Below, one piece after another: positions 1 through 10,025 of a stretch of 64,000 nucleotides of DNA. The stretch lies in assembly GCA_030267325.1 (NCBI GenBank), contig JAJDJS010000009.1:1-64000 (forward strand), given 5' to 3'. The notes beneath the pieces were generated by a model. It was not told the DNA's origin. It searched no databases and was given only the letters and a program-made list of their open reading frames with translations. The DNA is from Desulfosarcina sp. OttesenSCG-928-A07. Its GTDB lineage: Bacteria > Desulfobacterota > Desulfobacteria > Desulfobacterales > Desulfosarcinaceae. Every line of letters starts with the position of its first letter. Position 1 is the first letter of the stretch. Both the position numbers and the translations under genes were made by a program.

Positions 1-2
1 AA

Positions 3-389
3 ATGTTATTGTGCCTTTTGGCCCAGGGTCATCCTGACTTTGCGGCCTATGCCGCTGCTCTGCCTTCTGCAATGGAGACAAACTTGGCACTGCCATCGGA
101 ACGCGCCCAGGATATTTTATCCTTTTTATCCCATGATCCTGAAATGGCACCGCTGATTGAGAAGTGGCAGAACGAGCCCGCAGGCATAAAAACTTTTTCC
201 CTGGCAGGCACAACAGCCCTGACCGCTGCCGTTATTTTTTTCCTTCTCCGCAGCCACATCAAAATCCATCGCCATGATACCGGCAAATGGGAGCTGCTTT
301 TTGAGTCCAAACCCGGCGAAGGCGGCTCTGTGGTTGATGCCGCGAAACGAATCTACGACTGGCTCAAGGGATCGGGCCTTTTCCCCTGA
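3..389 (+). CDS. hypothetical protein, one predicted TM segment, probably 5'-truncated by the window edge
   Basis: ORF touching the window start; hydrophobic stretch TFSLAGTTALTAAVIFFLL. Confidence 0.4.
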   Translation: MLLCLLAQGHPDFAAYAAALPSAMETNLALPSERAQDILSFLSHDPEMAPLIEKWQNEPAGIKTFSLAGTTALTAAVIFFLLRSHIKIHRHDTGKWELLFESKPGEGGSVVDAAKRIYDWLKGSGLFP

Positions 390-501
390 TCGGCAAAAAC
401 GGTTTTACTTTGCCGGGGAAGGCTCAAGGCATGCGCATCAGGCTGTTTGTCAAAAGGATCATACCCTGACGAACTCAAACACCAAAGCGGAAGGCTGACG
501 G

Positions 502-1155
502 GTGGAGCCGGAAAATCGCAAACTGAAGATCATGGTGTCTTCAACCGTGTATGGGATTGAAGAACTGCTGGAACGCATTTATACCCTGTTGACCGCTTTT
601 GGATATGAGGTCTGGATGTCTCACAAGGGGACGGTTCCGGTTTTTTCCACCCAGACCGCCTTTGAGAATTGTCTGCGGGCTGTGGAAAACTGCGATCTGT
701 TTCTGGGCCTCATCACCCCATCCTATGGAAGCGGCCAGGATCCGGACGATCCGTCAAGCCGTTCCATCACTCATCATGAGATCCTCAAGGCGATTGAACT
801 CAACAAACCCCGCTGGCTGCTGGCTCACGAAAACGTCGTATTTGCCCGCATTCTGCTTAACCATCTGGGATATCAGGGCAAAGCCGGAAGAAAAAAACTG
901 AAATTGAAGAAAAATCCGACGTTCACGGACTTGCGTATTATTGATCTGTACGAAGAAGCCACCCTGGATCACGAACCACCAAACGCGGTTCCACTGGCAG
1001 AACGGCGTGGAAACTGGGTTCAAAAATTTCGCTCTGATTCTGACGCCTCGATTTTTGTCAGTGCCCAGTTTTTTCGGTATCAGGAAGTTGAATCCTTTAT
1101 CAGGGAAAATTTTGAGAACAAGGCGCCGCTTTCAAACGATGGAGGCCGCCCATGA
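502..1155 (+). CDS. DUF4062 domain protein
   Basis: GTG start; N-term KIMVSSTVYGIEELLERIYTLLTAFGYEVWMS and ..NCDLFLGLITPSYGSG are typical of DUF4062; stop overlaps next start (ATGA at 1152). Confidence 0.8.
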   Translation: MEPENRKLKIMVSSTVYGIEELLERIYTLLTAFGYEVWMSHKGTVPVFSTQTAFENCLRAVENCDLFLGLITPSYGSGQDPDDPSSRSITHHEILKAIELNKPRWLLAHENVVFARILLNHLGYQGKAGRKKLKLKKNPTFTDLRIIDLYEEATLDHEPPNAVPLAERRGNWVQKFRSDSDASIFVSAQFFRYQEVESFIRENFENKAPLSNDGGRP

Positions 1156-2585
1156 CGCCGGAACAGATCAGGGAATCCTTGTTTCTGGGTGAGGGACAAC
1201 GCATTGAGTTCAATGCTTCAACCCGAAACCTGGATGCACTGGGAAAAACCGTGTGCGGATTTTTGAATGCTTCGGGCGGTTATCTGATTTGCGGCGTCAA
1301 TGACAAGGGCGATGTCATCGGGGTGGATACGTCTCCAGATACCATCAACCAGATTGAACAACTGTTCAGCACTGAAATTTCACCCAGGACCCTGATTTCT
1401 GTTCAGGTGGAACAAGTGGCGGAAAAGTCGCTCATTGTGATTGAGGTGCCGGCAGGAAAAGATGTGCCGTACGCTTTTCAGGATGTGATTTATATCCGCG
1501 TCCATGAAACCACGAAAAAGGCGGATGCAGAAACCATCCGCGATATTGTCTTGCGTCGCCAGATTGCGCCGGAACGATGGGAGCGCCGGTTTTCCCTTGC
1601 AAACATTGACGAAGATGTGGATGTCACCGAAGTCCAGCGCGCTGTTTCAGATGCCGGAACCGTGCGGCGCGCATTTTTCAAGGATACAAATCGGTTACCT
1701 GCGATATTGGAAGATTTTTCGGTTTCCCGGTACGGACGCCTGACCAATGGCGGCGATGTTCTGTTTGCCGTCAACCCGGCTGCCCGTCTCCCGCAAATCC
1801 GAATCCGGGCTGTGTGTTACCGTTCAGACAAGGCTGGCGATACGTTTCAGGACATGAAGTCTTTTGAAGGGCCGCTTCACCGCATATTTGAAAGCGCCTA
1901 TGCCTTCATCCTCCGGAATACTCCCACCGTGTCCCGGTTTATTGAAGGAAATCCCAAACGTCAGGATGCGCCCCTTTACCCGGAAGCAGCGATTCGTGAG
2001 GCGCTGATCAACGCGCTGGCCCACCGTGATTACAGTTCGCCGTCCGGCGGCATCGGCATCCATGTGTATCCTCGCCGACTGGAAATCTGGAACGCCGGCG
2101 CACTGCCCGACGGCGTCAGCACAGAAAGCCTGTTGAAAGGCCAGATTTCCATTCTCCGTAATCCGGACATCGCCCATGTGCTTTATTTGCGGGGCTTCAT
2201 GGAAAAGGCCGGACGCGGCAGTGTGCTGATGGTTCAACAATGCCGGGAAAACGGATTGCCGCCGCCGTCCTGGGTCTCTGATTCCCGGCTGGGTGTCACG
2301 GTAACGTTCCTGGCCCCGGAAGTTACCACGGATGTCACCACGGAAGTTGCCACGGATGTCACCACGGAAGTGCATCGGTTGTTGCAGCATCTGGAAGGCG
2401 AAATGACCCGGCAGGCGTTGCAACATGCCATGGGTCTTAAAAATGCGGAACATTTCCGGAAAACATACCTGTTACCGGCCCTGGAACAGGGATTGATCGA
2501 GATGACAATTCCTGACAAACCCAAAAGCAGCAAACAGCAATACCGGAAAACCGCAGCCGGAAAAAGCTTCTGGAAAACAAAATGA
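1152..2585 (+). CDS. AlbA_2 (Schlafen-type) ATP-binding / winged-helix protein, RecG-like family
   Basis: N-term EGQRIEFNASTRNLDALGKTVCGFLNASGGYLICGVND (AlbA_2); REALINALAHRDYSSPSGGIGIHVYPRRLEIWNAG (HATPase_c_4-like); VTT[DE]V repeat linker then HTH region. Confidence 0.85.
   Translation: MTPEQIRESLFLGEGQRIEFNASTRNLDALGKTVCGFLNASGGYLICGVNDKGDVIGVDTSPDTINQIEQLFSTEISPRTLISVQVEQVAEKSLIVIEVPAGKDVPYAFQDVIYIRVHETTKKADAETIRDIVLRRQIAPERWERRFSLANIDEDVDVTEVQRAVSDAGTVRRAFFKDTNRLPAILEDFSVSRYGRLTNGGDVLFAVNPAARLPQIRIRAVCYRSDKAGDTFQDMKSFEGPLHRIFESAYAFILRNTPTVSRFIEGNPKRQDAPLYPEAAIREALINALAHRDYSSPSGGIGIHVYPRRLEIWNAGALPDGVSTESLLKGQISILRNPDIAHVLYLRGFMEKAGRGSVLMVQQCRENGLPPPSWVSDSRLGVTVTFLAPEVTTDVTTEVATDVTTEVHRLLQHLEGEMTRQALQHAMGLKNAEHFRKTYLLPALEQGLIEMTIPDKPKSSKQQYRKTAAGKSFWKTK
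2324..2371 (+). repeat. tandem 12-bp coding repeat (ACCACGGATGTC/ACCACGGAAGTT type)
   Basis: gttaccacggatgtcaccacggaagttgccacggatgtcaccacggaagtg read directly; encodes VTTDVTTEVATDVTTEV. Confidence 0.85.
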
Positions 2586-2603
2586 CGGAGAAGGAAAAAA
2601 CCG

Positions 2604-3197
2604 ATGGGTTGCCCTGACTCGCCTGCCAATACCATCAGCGCCGTATTTTTGGACCGGGACGGGGTGATCAACGTGGACTCTCCGGACTACATCCGGCATG
2701 AAAACGCCTTTCACCCGATTCCCGGAAGCCTGCGGGCCATTTCCCGGCTGACGCGCGTCCAGGTGCCGGTCATTGTCATCACCAATCAGTCGGGCATTGG
2801 TCGCGGGCTGTTTTCCATGGCCGACCTTGACGCCATCCACCAAAAACTTCACCAGATGACAACTACCTGCGGAGGAACCATCACGGATATTTTTTTCTGT
2901 CCCCACCGGCCTGATGAAGGCTGCGATTGCCGGAAACCCCGTCCGGGCCTGCTGATTCAGGCCAGTTTGCGCCACCGGATTGATCTTTCCGCTGCCGTGA
3001 TGATCGGCGACAGCGCAAAAGACATTCTGGCGGGAAAAGCAGCCGGATGCGGCAGAACCCTTTTGGTAAAGACCGGAAACGGACGTGATGCCCTTGCCCG
3101 CCTTTCCGCTGCCGGTGATCTGCCGGATGATGTGGTCGACGACCTGGGTGCAGCGGTCACGGTTCTGCTCACACCTGGAAGCAGCAATCTGTCATGA
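2604..3197 (+). CDS. gmhB: HAD-IIIA phosphatase, D,D-heptose 1,7-bisphosphate phosphatase-like
   Basis: AVFLDRDGVINVDSPDYI, ITNQSGIGRG, CPHRPDEGCDCRKPRPGLL, MIGDSAKDILAGKAAG motifs. Confidence 0.85.
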   Translation: MGCPDSPANTISAVFLDRDGVINVDSPDYIRHENAFHPIPGSLRAISRLTRVQVPVIVITNQSGIGRGLFSMADLDAIHQKLHQMTTTCGGTITDIFFCPHRPDEGCDCRKPRPGLLIQASLRHRIDLSAAVMIGDSAKDILAGKAAGCGRTLLVKTGNGRDALARLSAAGDLPDDVVDDLGAAVTVLLTPGSSNLS

Positions 3198-5428
3198 CCG
3201 ATGCCTCGGAAGTTTCCCTCACCGGCCGCCTTGAACGCATCACCTTCCACAATCCAGACACCCGGTTTACCATCGCCCGGCTTCGCGTGGAGGAAACCCG
3301 CAGCCCGGTGACCATCAAGGGCACGCTGCCCGATCCCAAAACCGGCGAGACCCTGTCTGTATACGGAAAGTGGGAAACCCATCCCCGCTATGGTCAGCAG
3401 TTGCGGTTTGACCGGTTTGTTCCGGTGCTGCCGGCCACTGTGGACGGCATCCGCCACTACCTGTCATCGGGATTTATCAAGGGGATCGGGGCCAAGCGGA
3501 TTGACCAGATCATCCGGCATTTTGAGGCTGATACCCTTGCCATCATCGAATCCTCGCCAGAGCGTCTCTGCGAAGTGGAGGGCATTGGCAAAAAAACCGC
3601 CCGCCAGATCGCCGATGCCTGGAAGTCTCATCATGCGGTTCGCAGGCTCATGCAATTTCTGGAACAAAACAGGGTGGACACCCGCCATGCCGCCCGCCTG
3701 ATGCGTGAATACGGCCCGGACGCCGCTGATATTCTGTGTAATGAGCCGTATCGGGTGGCGGATGATATTCCCGGCATCGGCTTTGTCATTGCCGATGCTG
3801 TTGTTCGCCATGCCGACACACCGGTCAATGAAGCAGACCGGGCCAGGGCCTGCATCCGCCATATCGTGGAACAGGCGGTTTCCCAGGGCCACACCTGCAT
3901 TTTGCAGGATGATCTGTTTGCCCGGTGCCGGACCGCCTTTGAGCTTTCCCCGGAAACTGCTGCCGAGGCGCTTGAAAGTCTTGTGATATCCGAAGCCGTG
4001 GTGGTCCGGAAAACACCCGCCATTTCATCCCCCCTGATCTTTCCCGCAGAAATGGACCAGGCCGAACAGATCATCGCCAATCGGATAATCGCCATGCAGA
4101 CCGTCCCCCTTGTGTCACCGCTTCCGGACATGAAGCGTGTAATGGGAGAAGTGCGGACCTTTCTTTCCATTCACCTGTCGGCGCCCCAGGAAAAAATCCT
4201 GGGCGAGGTTCTGTCCTGCCGGGTATCGGTCATCACCGGCGGCCCCGGCACCGGAAAAACCACTTTGATCCGGTCCATTACCGCGGCCATGGAAAGCATG
4301 GGAAACCGGGTGATGCTCACCGCGCCCACGGGCCGGGCCGCCCGCCGGCTTTCGGAAGTCACGGGCAAGCCGGCCGCCACCCTGCACAAGGCACTGGGAT
4401 TCAACCTCAGCACCGGCACGTTTGACCGCACGGAAACCGACCCCCTGGAGGCCGACGGGGTGATTGTGGACGAAGCTTCCATGATCGACACGGGGCTTAT
4501 GGCCCACCTGATGCGGGCTGTTCCCATGACCGCCCGCCTGATTCTGGTGGGTGATGTGTTTCAGCTGCCGTCTGTGGGGCCGGGAACCGTGTTGTCGGAT
4601 CTGATTCAATCCGGAATTATTCCCACCTTTGAACTCACGGAAATTTTTCGTCAGGCCGCCGAAAGCCCCATTGTCATCAGTGCCCACAAGGTGCGAAAAG
4701 GCCTTCTGCCAGACCTGCCCAAGCCGGATGCAATAGCCAAAAAGACACTTTTTCCGTTTCACTTCATTGAAGAGGACAATCCCGAAGCTGTTGTCCAGAC
4801 CCTTGTGGAATTGTGCACGAAGCGGATTCCAGCTGCTTTTCAACTGGATCCGATTCGTGACATCCAGGTTCTTGCGCCCATGCACCGAGGACTGGCCGGA
4901 ACCCTTCATCTTAACCAGGTTCTTCAGGCTGCCTTAAACCCTGCCACCCAACAGGTGGATGCGCCGGGCGCCCGCCTCAAACCCGGCGACAAGGTGATGC
5001 ACCTTCGCAACAACTACCAGAAATCCGTGTTTAACGGTGATATTGGGATTATCCGGACCCTTGACACGGAAAAATCCGATGTGGTGGTGGATTATGATGA
5101 CAGGGAGGTTCGTTATGATTTTATCGAGCTGGATGAGCTTGCCCTGGCCTATGCCATCAGCGTGCACAAATCCCAGGGCTCGGAATACCCGGCGGTGATC
5201 ATTCCCCTTGTCACCCAGCATTATGTGATGCTGCAGCGAAATCTCATTTATACGGCCCTGACCCGGGCCAGACAACTGGTGGTCCTGGTGGGCAGCACAA
5301 AAGCCCTCAAGGTGGCGCTGGGAAATGACAAACCCCGGCAACGGTTGTCGTTTCTGGCCCAGCGCCTGGGCGAAAAACCGCTTTTAAACACCCTGCCGCC
5401 AGAGGAAAAAACAAAAGCCCAAGGATAA
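3194..5428 (+). CDS. recD2: SF1B helicase RecD2-type
   Basis: N-terminal OB/HhH region, GGPGTGKTTLIRSI Walker A, VDEASMID, C-term AISVHKSQGSEYPAVI; ATGA-type overlap with upstream gene. Confidence 0.93.
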   Translation: MTDASEVSLTGRLERITFHNPDTRFTIARLRVEETRSPVTIKGTLPDPKTGETLSVYGKWETHPRYGQQLRFDRFVPVLPATVDGIRHYLSSGFIKGIGAKRIDQIIRHFEADTLAIIESSPERLCEVEGIGKKTARQIADAWKSHHAVRRLMQFLEQNRVDTRHAARLMREYGPDAADILCNEPYRVADDIPGIGFVIADAVVRHADTPVNEADRARACIRHIVEQAVSQGHTCILQDDLFARCRTAFELSPETAAEALESLVISEAVVVRKTPAISSPLIFPAEMDQAEQIIANRIIAMQTVPLVSPLPDMKRVMGEVRTFLSIHLSAPQEKILGEVLSCRVSVITGGPGTGKTTLIRSITAAMESMGNRVMLTAPTGRAARRLSEVTGKPAATLHKALGFNLSTGTFDRTETDPLEADGVIVDEASMIDTGLMAHLMRAVPMTARLILVGDVFQLPSVGPGTVLSDLIQSGIIPTFELTEIFRQAAESPIVISAHKVRKGLLPDLPKPDAIAKKTLFPFHFIEEDNPEAVVQTLVELCTKRIPAAFQLDPIRDIQVLAPMHRGLAGTLHLNQVLQAALNPATQQVDAPGARLKPGDKVMHLRNNYQKSVFNGDIGIIRTLDTEKSDVVVDYDDREVRYDFIELDELALAYAISVHKSQGSEYPAVIIPLVTQHYVMLQRNLIYTALTRARQLVVLVGSTKALKVALGNDKPRQRLSFLAQRLGEKPLLNTLPPEEKTKAQG

Positions 5429-5580
5429 CGGAGATAAGGCTTTCCCTGGGTACATTTTTTATAAACCATTGAATTTCCCCCTCCATCTCCTGTATGAAAC
5501 CCTTGACCATCAAGGCGTTTCTATAGGTAATACAGGGTGCAGATACCCGCGACACTATCAAACCAAGGACTCTTTTTGGC

Positions 5581-5853
5581 ATGACCCGTGATGACATTAC
5601 CCGAAACCTGCTGGCGATTTTTGCAAAGCAGTTTGAAATTGAAAATCCCGGTATGGACGAGGATTTACGCGAAGCTTACGAATTTGACAGCATTGACGCC
5701 ATTGAACTGCTGCGCGAGATTGAACTCATGCTGGGCGACCCGCTGACCCGGGATGAAAAAGAAAGCGCCATGACCATCCGTACCTTTGGCCAGATCGTGG
5801 ATTATGTGGAAGGCCTGGCAAAAACCCGCGCCCAACTGGGAGATGCCCGATGA
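5581..5853 (+). CDS. acyl carrier protein
   Basis: 90 aa; phosphopantetheine site motif FDSIDAIELLREIE. Confidence 0.85.
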   Translation: MTRDDITRNLLAIFAKQFEIENPGMDEDLREAYEFDSIDAIELLREIELMLGDPLTRDEKESAMTIRTFGQIVDYVEGLAKTRAQLGDAR

Positions 5854-7088
5854 ACCGGCGGGTTGTCATCACCGGCGCGGCTGCCATCACGCCCATTGGC
5901 CACGGCAAGGCGGATATTGTCCGATCCCTGCGGGAAGGCGTCTCCGGCGTCCGGCCCCTCCGGGATGACGGCCTGCTTTCCAGCCGGATTCAGTCGGGCG
6001 TGTACGGCACAGTGGATTATCCCATTGCCTATGAATTTAAGCGCAGCGACCGGAAAACCATGGGGCCGGTTGCCTACTACGCTTGTCAGGTGGCCAAAGA
6101 GGCCCTGGCCGAATCCGGACTTTTACCGGAGTTCATCACATCCGGCCGTATGGGCGTGGCCTTTGGGTCCATCCACGGCAGCCCCTCGGTTCACCGCCAG
6201 ATTTACAGCAGCTTTTTTGACACCACCGACACCCATCTGTCCAATGCCGGAGCGGTGGATTATCTCAAATCCATGGTGCATACCACGGCCGTGAACATCA
6301 CCCGGATGTTCGGCATCACCGGCCGGGTCATTGCCTCCACCACGGCCTGCACCACCAGCAGCCAGTCCATTGGTTTTGGCTACGAGGCGGTAAAGTTCGG
6401 TCTCCAGGACGCCATGCTGTGCGGCGGTGCTGACGAATACGACACCACCACCGTGGCGGTATTTGACAATCTTCTGGCCTGCTCCACCGCGTACAACGAC
6501 CGGCCGGATCAAACCCCGCGTCCTTTTGACAAAAACCGGGACGGACTGGTGGTGGGCGAAGGGGCCGGCGCGGTGGTGCTGGAAGAATACAACGCTGCCA
6601 AAAAACGGGGGGCCCCGATTCTGGGCGAAGTGGTGGGATTTTCCTGCTGTAACAACGGTGGCGACCTGATTCTGCCCAACAAAAACGGCATTGTTCAGAC
6701 CCTCCGACTGGGGCTGGAAAGCGCCGGACTTGCGCCGGACCAGATTGACTTTGTCAGCGCCCATGCCACGGCCACCAAAATGGGCGATGTGATTGAGGCC
6801 ATGGCCATGGCGGAAACCTACGGCAGCGGCCCCCTGGTCACCGGCCTCAAAAGCTATATGGGCCACACCATGGCAGCCTGCGGCGTCATTGAAACCATTC
6901 TGACCCTTTATATGATGGAGCAGGGATTTGTGGCCCCGACCCGCAACCTTGAAACCGTGGATGAACGCTGCGCCGGCATCCGCCATGTCCGGGAACTCAC
7001 GGAAACCCCCATCCGGACGGCGGTGATTCAGAATTTTGCTTTTGGCGGGGTCAACACCTGCCTGATCCTGAAACAGGAAACCCCATGA
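5850..7088 (+). CDS. beta-ketoacyl-ACP synthase (KAS II-like)
   Basis: Active-site Cys in STTACTTSSQSIGFG, His in SAHATATKMGD and YMGHTMAACG; ATGA overlap with ACP gene. Confidence 0.9.
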   Translation: MNRRVVITGAAAITPIGHGKADIVRSLREGVSGVRPLRDDGLLSSRIQSGVYGTVDYPIAYEFKRSDRKTMGPVAYYACQVAKEALAESGLLPEFITSGRMGVAFGSIHGSPSVHRQIYSSFFDTTDTHLSNAGAVDYLKSMVHTTAVNITRMFGITGRVIASTTACTTSSQSIGFGYEAVKFGLQDAMLCGGADEYDTTTVAVFDNLLACSTAYNDRPDQTPRPFDKNRDGLVVGEGAGAVVLEEYNAAKKRGAPILGEVVGFSCCNNGGDLILPNKNGIVQTLRLGLESAGLAPDQIDFVSAHATATKMGDVIEAMAMAETYGSGPLVTGLKSYMGHTMAACGVIETILTLYMMEQGFVAPTRNLETVDERCAGIRHVRELTETPIRTAVIQNFAFGGVNTCLILKQETP

Positions 7089-7903
7089 GCGGGTCCGCTG
7101 TTTTTGCCCGCCTCGCACGCGGCCCCCGATTTTTGGTGGATCTGGGCGCCACGCTGTTGGTCTGGGGATATTTCACGCTCGGATTTCTGGCTGTTTTTTC
7201 ACCCTTTTACCTCATCACTGCCCTGATGCCGGGCCGCACCGCCATACGGCACCAATATCTCAACCATATTTTTTACCAGGGCTTTTTTGCCCTGTGCCGC
7301 ATTCTCATGCCCCGGCAGCGCTGGGAAATTGACTCAAAGGCAAGAAACATCCGCGCATCGGTGGTGGTGTGCAACCATATCTCCTACATGGATCCGCTCT
7401 TGTTGATCGCCCTGTTCCGGCGGCACACCACCCTGGTCAAGGCCCGGCTGTTCCGGATTCCTGTTTTCGGGCAGATGCTGAGGCTGGCCGGTTATATTCC
7501 CGCTTCATCCGATGCGGACATGGCCGGGCTGATGCTGGAGCGCCTGGAAACCCTTTGCGCGGAACTGAAAAAAGGCGCCAATCTGGTTGTTTTTCCCGAA
7601 GGCACCCGGAGCCGGGACGGCCATATGGGTCCGTTCAACACCGGGGCATTCAAAATCGCCAGACGCTGCCGCCGGCCCATCCAGATTTTGCTCATCCAGA
7701 ACACCCGGAATCTTTTTATGCCCGGCCGGTTTCTCTTCAATACATGGCCCGAAAACACCATTTCCATCCAGTGGGTGGGGGAAATCATGCCGGCGTATGA
7801 TGCACCGGATTTTTCCGTCAGCCGGCTGGCCCATGCGGTGCGGGAAAAGATGATGGCAGCTCAGGATGGGCTGCTTCAGGAAGAAAGTGCGGAGCAGATA
7901 TGA
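7085..7903 (+). CDS. 1-acyl-glycerol-3-phosphate acyltransferase-like
   Basis: NHISYMDPLLL (NHxxxxD) and FPEGTRSRDG motifs. Confidence 0.9.
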   Translation: MSGSAVFARLARGPRFLVDLGATLLVWGYFTLGFLAVFSPFYLITALMPGRTAIRHQYLNHIFYQGFFALCRILMPRQRWEIDSKARNIRASVVVCNHISYMDPLLLIALFRRHTTLVKARLFRIPVFGQMLRLAGYIPASSDADMAGLMLERLETLCAELKKGANLVVFPEGTRSRDGHMGPFNTGAFKIARRCRRPIQILLIQNTRNLFMPGRFLFNTWPENTISIQWVGEIMPAYDAPDFSVSRLAHAVREKMMAAQDGLLQEESAEQI

Positions 7904-9198
7904 AAATACAGTCCCTGCATCTTGCAAATTATCGCTGTTTTGATGATCTCAACATAAACCTGGATCCGCAACTGACCGTTCTGGTGGGCATTAATGGGTC
8001 AGGAAAAACAGCCGTCCTGGATGCGCTGGGAATCTTTCTGAAGATGTATGCCGGAAATTTCTGGTCCTATTTGGACAATGTGCCTGTCACAGATCTGAGG
8101 CATGGGCATGATTCCGCACAGTTATTCTGTGAAATGGATGCGGGCGTTCCGCGTCACCCGCGAAACCGGTTTGATATTTCAGTGACCCTGACGAAAAATC
8201 TAACGAGCCATTATGTGGACATCCAACGTGATGATACCGGTTTGTACGGGATTAAAAATATTTTTCTGGATTTTCCATCTCCCTGTCCCTTCCCAATGGT
8301 TGTTTATTACTCGTCAAAGCGCATATTGGACAAAGCAACACAAAACGAGGGCGCAAAGCCTGAACTGATGTATGCCTATACCAATGCTTTCAGTCCCCAG
8401 ATTGATTTTTCAACATCCCTTGCCTGGTTCATTGAAAAAGCATCGCAAGAAGCCCTTGAAGCCAAACGGTTGAAAGATATGGAGCATACAATTCCGGAAT
8501 TGTCCGCTGTCCGGATGGCGGTATCCAAAGCCTTGGGTGAATATGGCGAGCCCTTTGTGGGAGAAACGCCACCGGTGCTGTTTGTTCCGCAGAAAGACGA
8601 TCTGAGCAAGGTGTTCCGGATTGAAGAACTTAGTGACGGATACAGAACCATGCTGGCCCTTGTGATGGATCTGGCCCGGCGCATGGCTGTTGCCAATTCC
8701 CATATTGAATGGTCTGAAGACCAAACCGTCCTCCATTCTCCCGGCATTGTGCTGATTGACGAAGTAGAGCTGCACCTGCATCCCTCATGGCAGCAAACGG
8801 TTTTGCCGACATTGATGAAAATTTTTCCCAGCGTGCAATTCATCGTCACCACCCACAGCCCCCAGGTATTGACATCCATTGAACCGCACCACATCCGCAT
8901 TCTTGAAAAAGGTAAGGTGTTACCGGCAGAAATCGGTTCTTTCGGTGCCCAAAGCGGGAGAGTCCTGGAAGATATTCTGGGCGTTAACCCCAGGCCGCAA
9001 GAGGCTGATTCCACCAAAGCGCTGAACAGCTATTTCAACCTGATCAACATTGGAGAAGGGAAAACAGAGGCTGCGCTGAAATTGCGGGAACAGTTGGAGA
9101 ATTGGCTGGCGGACGACCCGGCCCTTGCCGAGGCTGACATGTTGATTGCCCATCAAGCACGGTTACGCGCCAAGAAAAGGGAATCTTCAAATGCATAA
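7900..9198 (+). CDS. ptuA: AAA ATPase of the AAA_15/21 type, Septu PtuA-like
   Basis: MKIQSLHLANYRCFDDLNI, GINGSGKTAVLDAL, VLIDEVELHLHPSWQQ..FIVTTHSPQVL; coupled to a downstream HNH gene; ATGA overlap with acyltransferase. Confidence 0.75.
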   Translation: MKIQSLHLANYRCFDDLNINLDPQLTVLVGINGSGKTAVLDALGIFLKMYAGNFWSYLDNVPVTDLRHGHDSAQLFCEMDAGVPRHPRNRFDISVTLTKNLTSHYVDIQRDDTGLYGIKNIFLDFPSPCPFPMVVYYSSKRILDKATQNEGAKPELMYAYTNAFSPQIDFSTSLAWFIEKASQEALEAKRLKDMEHTIPELSAVRMAVSKALGEYGEPFVGETPPVLFVPQKDDLSKVFRIEELSDGYRTMLALVMDLARRMAVANSHIEWSEDQTVLHSPGIVLIDEVELHLHPSWQQTVLPTLMKIFPSVQFIVTTHSPQVLTSIEPHHIRILEKGKVLPAEIGSFGAQSGRVLEDILGVNPRPQEADSTKALNSYFNLINIGEGKTEAALKLREQLENWLADDPALAEADMLIAHQARLRAKKRESSNA

Positions 9199-9976
9199 GC
9201 TTGTGCCGCCACAAGCGCCCGATGTCTTTGCCAAGGGCGTTGCGGCCTTTATCCTGAATGGCGGCAGCAGGCTCGCTCCCAATCGTCGATGGGAAGCTTT
9301 CCGCAATGAACAGCCTGAGGCATATAAAGCCGCGCGTGATCAATTGTACGGAAATCAAGCTGGTTTGTGCGCCTATTGTGAAATCAAGCTTGCGACCAAC
9401 AATCAGCAGATTGAGCATATCATACCGAAATCCATGTCTTTGCCCGATAGAGACGACACCTTTGAATTTTCAAACTTTCTGTTGTGTTGCAGGGGCGGCA
9501 CCAATACGAGCTCGCCAAGACCTGATGAGTACTCAACTGATCCGAGCCTTGCGGTCAATCGCAGTTGCGGTGAAAAGAAAGGCGCATATTTCGGAAGTGA
9601 TTTTATTTCTCCCTGTCACCTTCCCGCGATTCCTGTTTTTGAGTTGCATTACCACCCCGATGACGGCGTCTCTTTTAAAGTTGATCCGGAAGTCTGTGCG
9701 CAACACGCGATTGATCCTGAAAAAATTGAAAAAACAATGGATATACTGGGATTGAATTGCCCGCGATTGAAACGAAACCGAAAAGTGGTTTGGAACATGA
9801 TTCAGGCAGAACTTAATACGTTGCCGAATCGTGAAGATGAATACGCGATAAAGGAACTGGCCGAAGCGCATCTTGCGCCGGTAAACGGAGAATGTCCGCC
9901 CTATGTGACCACGCGGTTTCTTTATCTCATGTCATTTCTGTCGGTTCCGCAATTACTTGGTATTGTCAAATGGTAA
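9191..9976 (+). CDS. ptuB: HNH endonuclease, TIGR02646/PtuB-like
   Basis: QAGLCAYCEIKLATNNQQIEHIIPKSM..FEFSNFLLCCRGG; ATG at 9191 overlaps the ATPase stop. Confidence 0.75.
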   Translation: MHKLVPPQAPDVFAKGVAAFILNGGSRLAPNRRWEAFRNEQPEAYKAARDQLYGNQAGLCAYCEIKLATNNQQIEHIIPKSMSLPDRDDTFEFSNFLLCCRGGTNTSSPRPDEYSTDPSLAVNRSCGEKKGAYFGSDFISPCHLPAIPVFELHYHPDDGVSFKVDPEVCAQHAIDPEKIEKTMDILGLNCPRLKRNRKVVWNMIQAELNTLPNREDEYAIKELAEAHLAPVNGECPPYVTTRFLYLMSFLSVPQLLGIVKW

Positions 9977-10025
9977 AACCGCCGCACCCCATTTCCCTCT
10001 TACTCTCCCCTGAAAGAAAACCATC

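Noticed and set aside
4115-7118. Long minus-strand ORFs (4115-4909, 6123-7118)
   Set aside because: Antisense to strongly supported recD2 and ketosynthase genes; no family motifs, composition expected from shadow ORFs in GC-rich coding DNA
7900-9976. Retron-associated Septu (Ec78-like)
   Set aside because: No reverse transcriptase or msr/msd-like sequence seen adjacent
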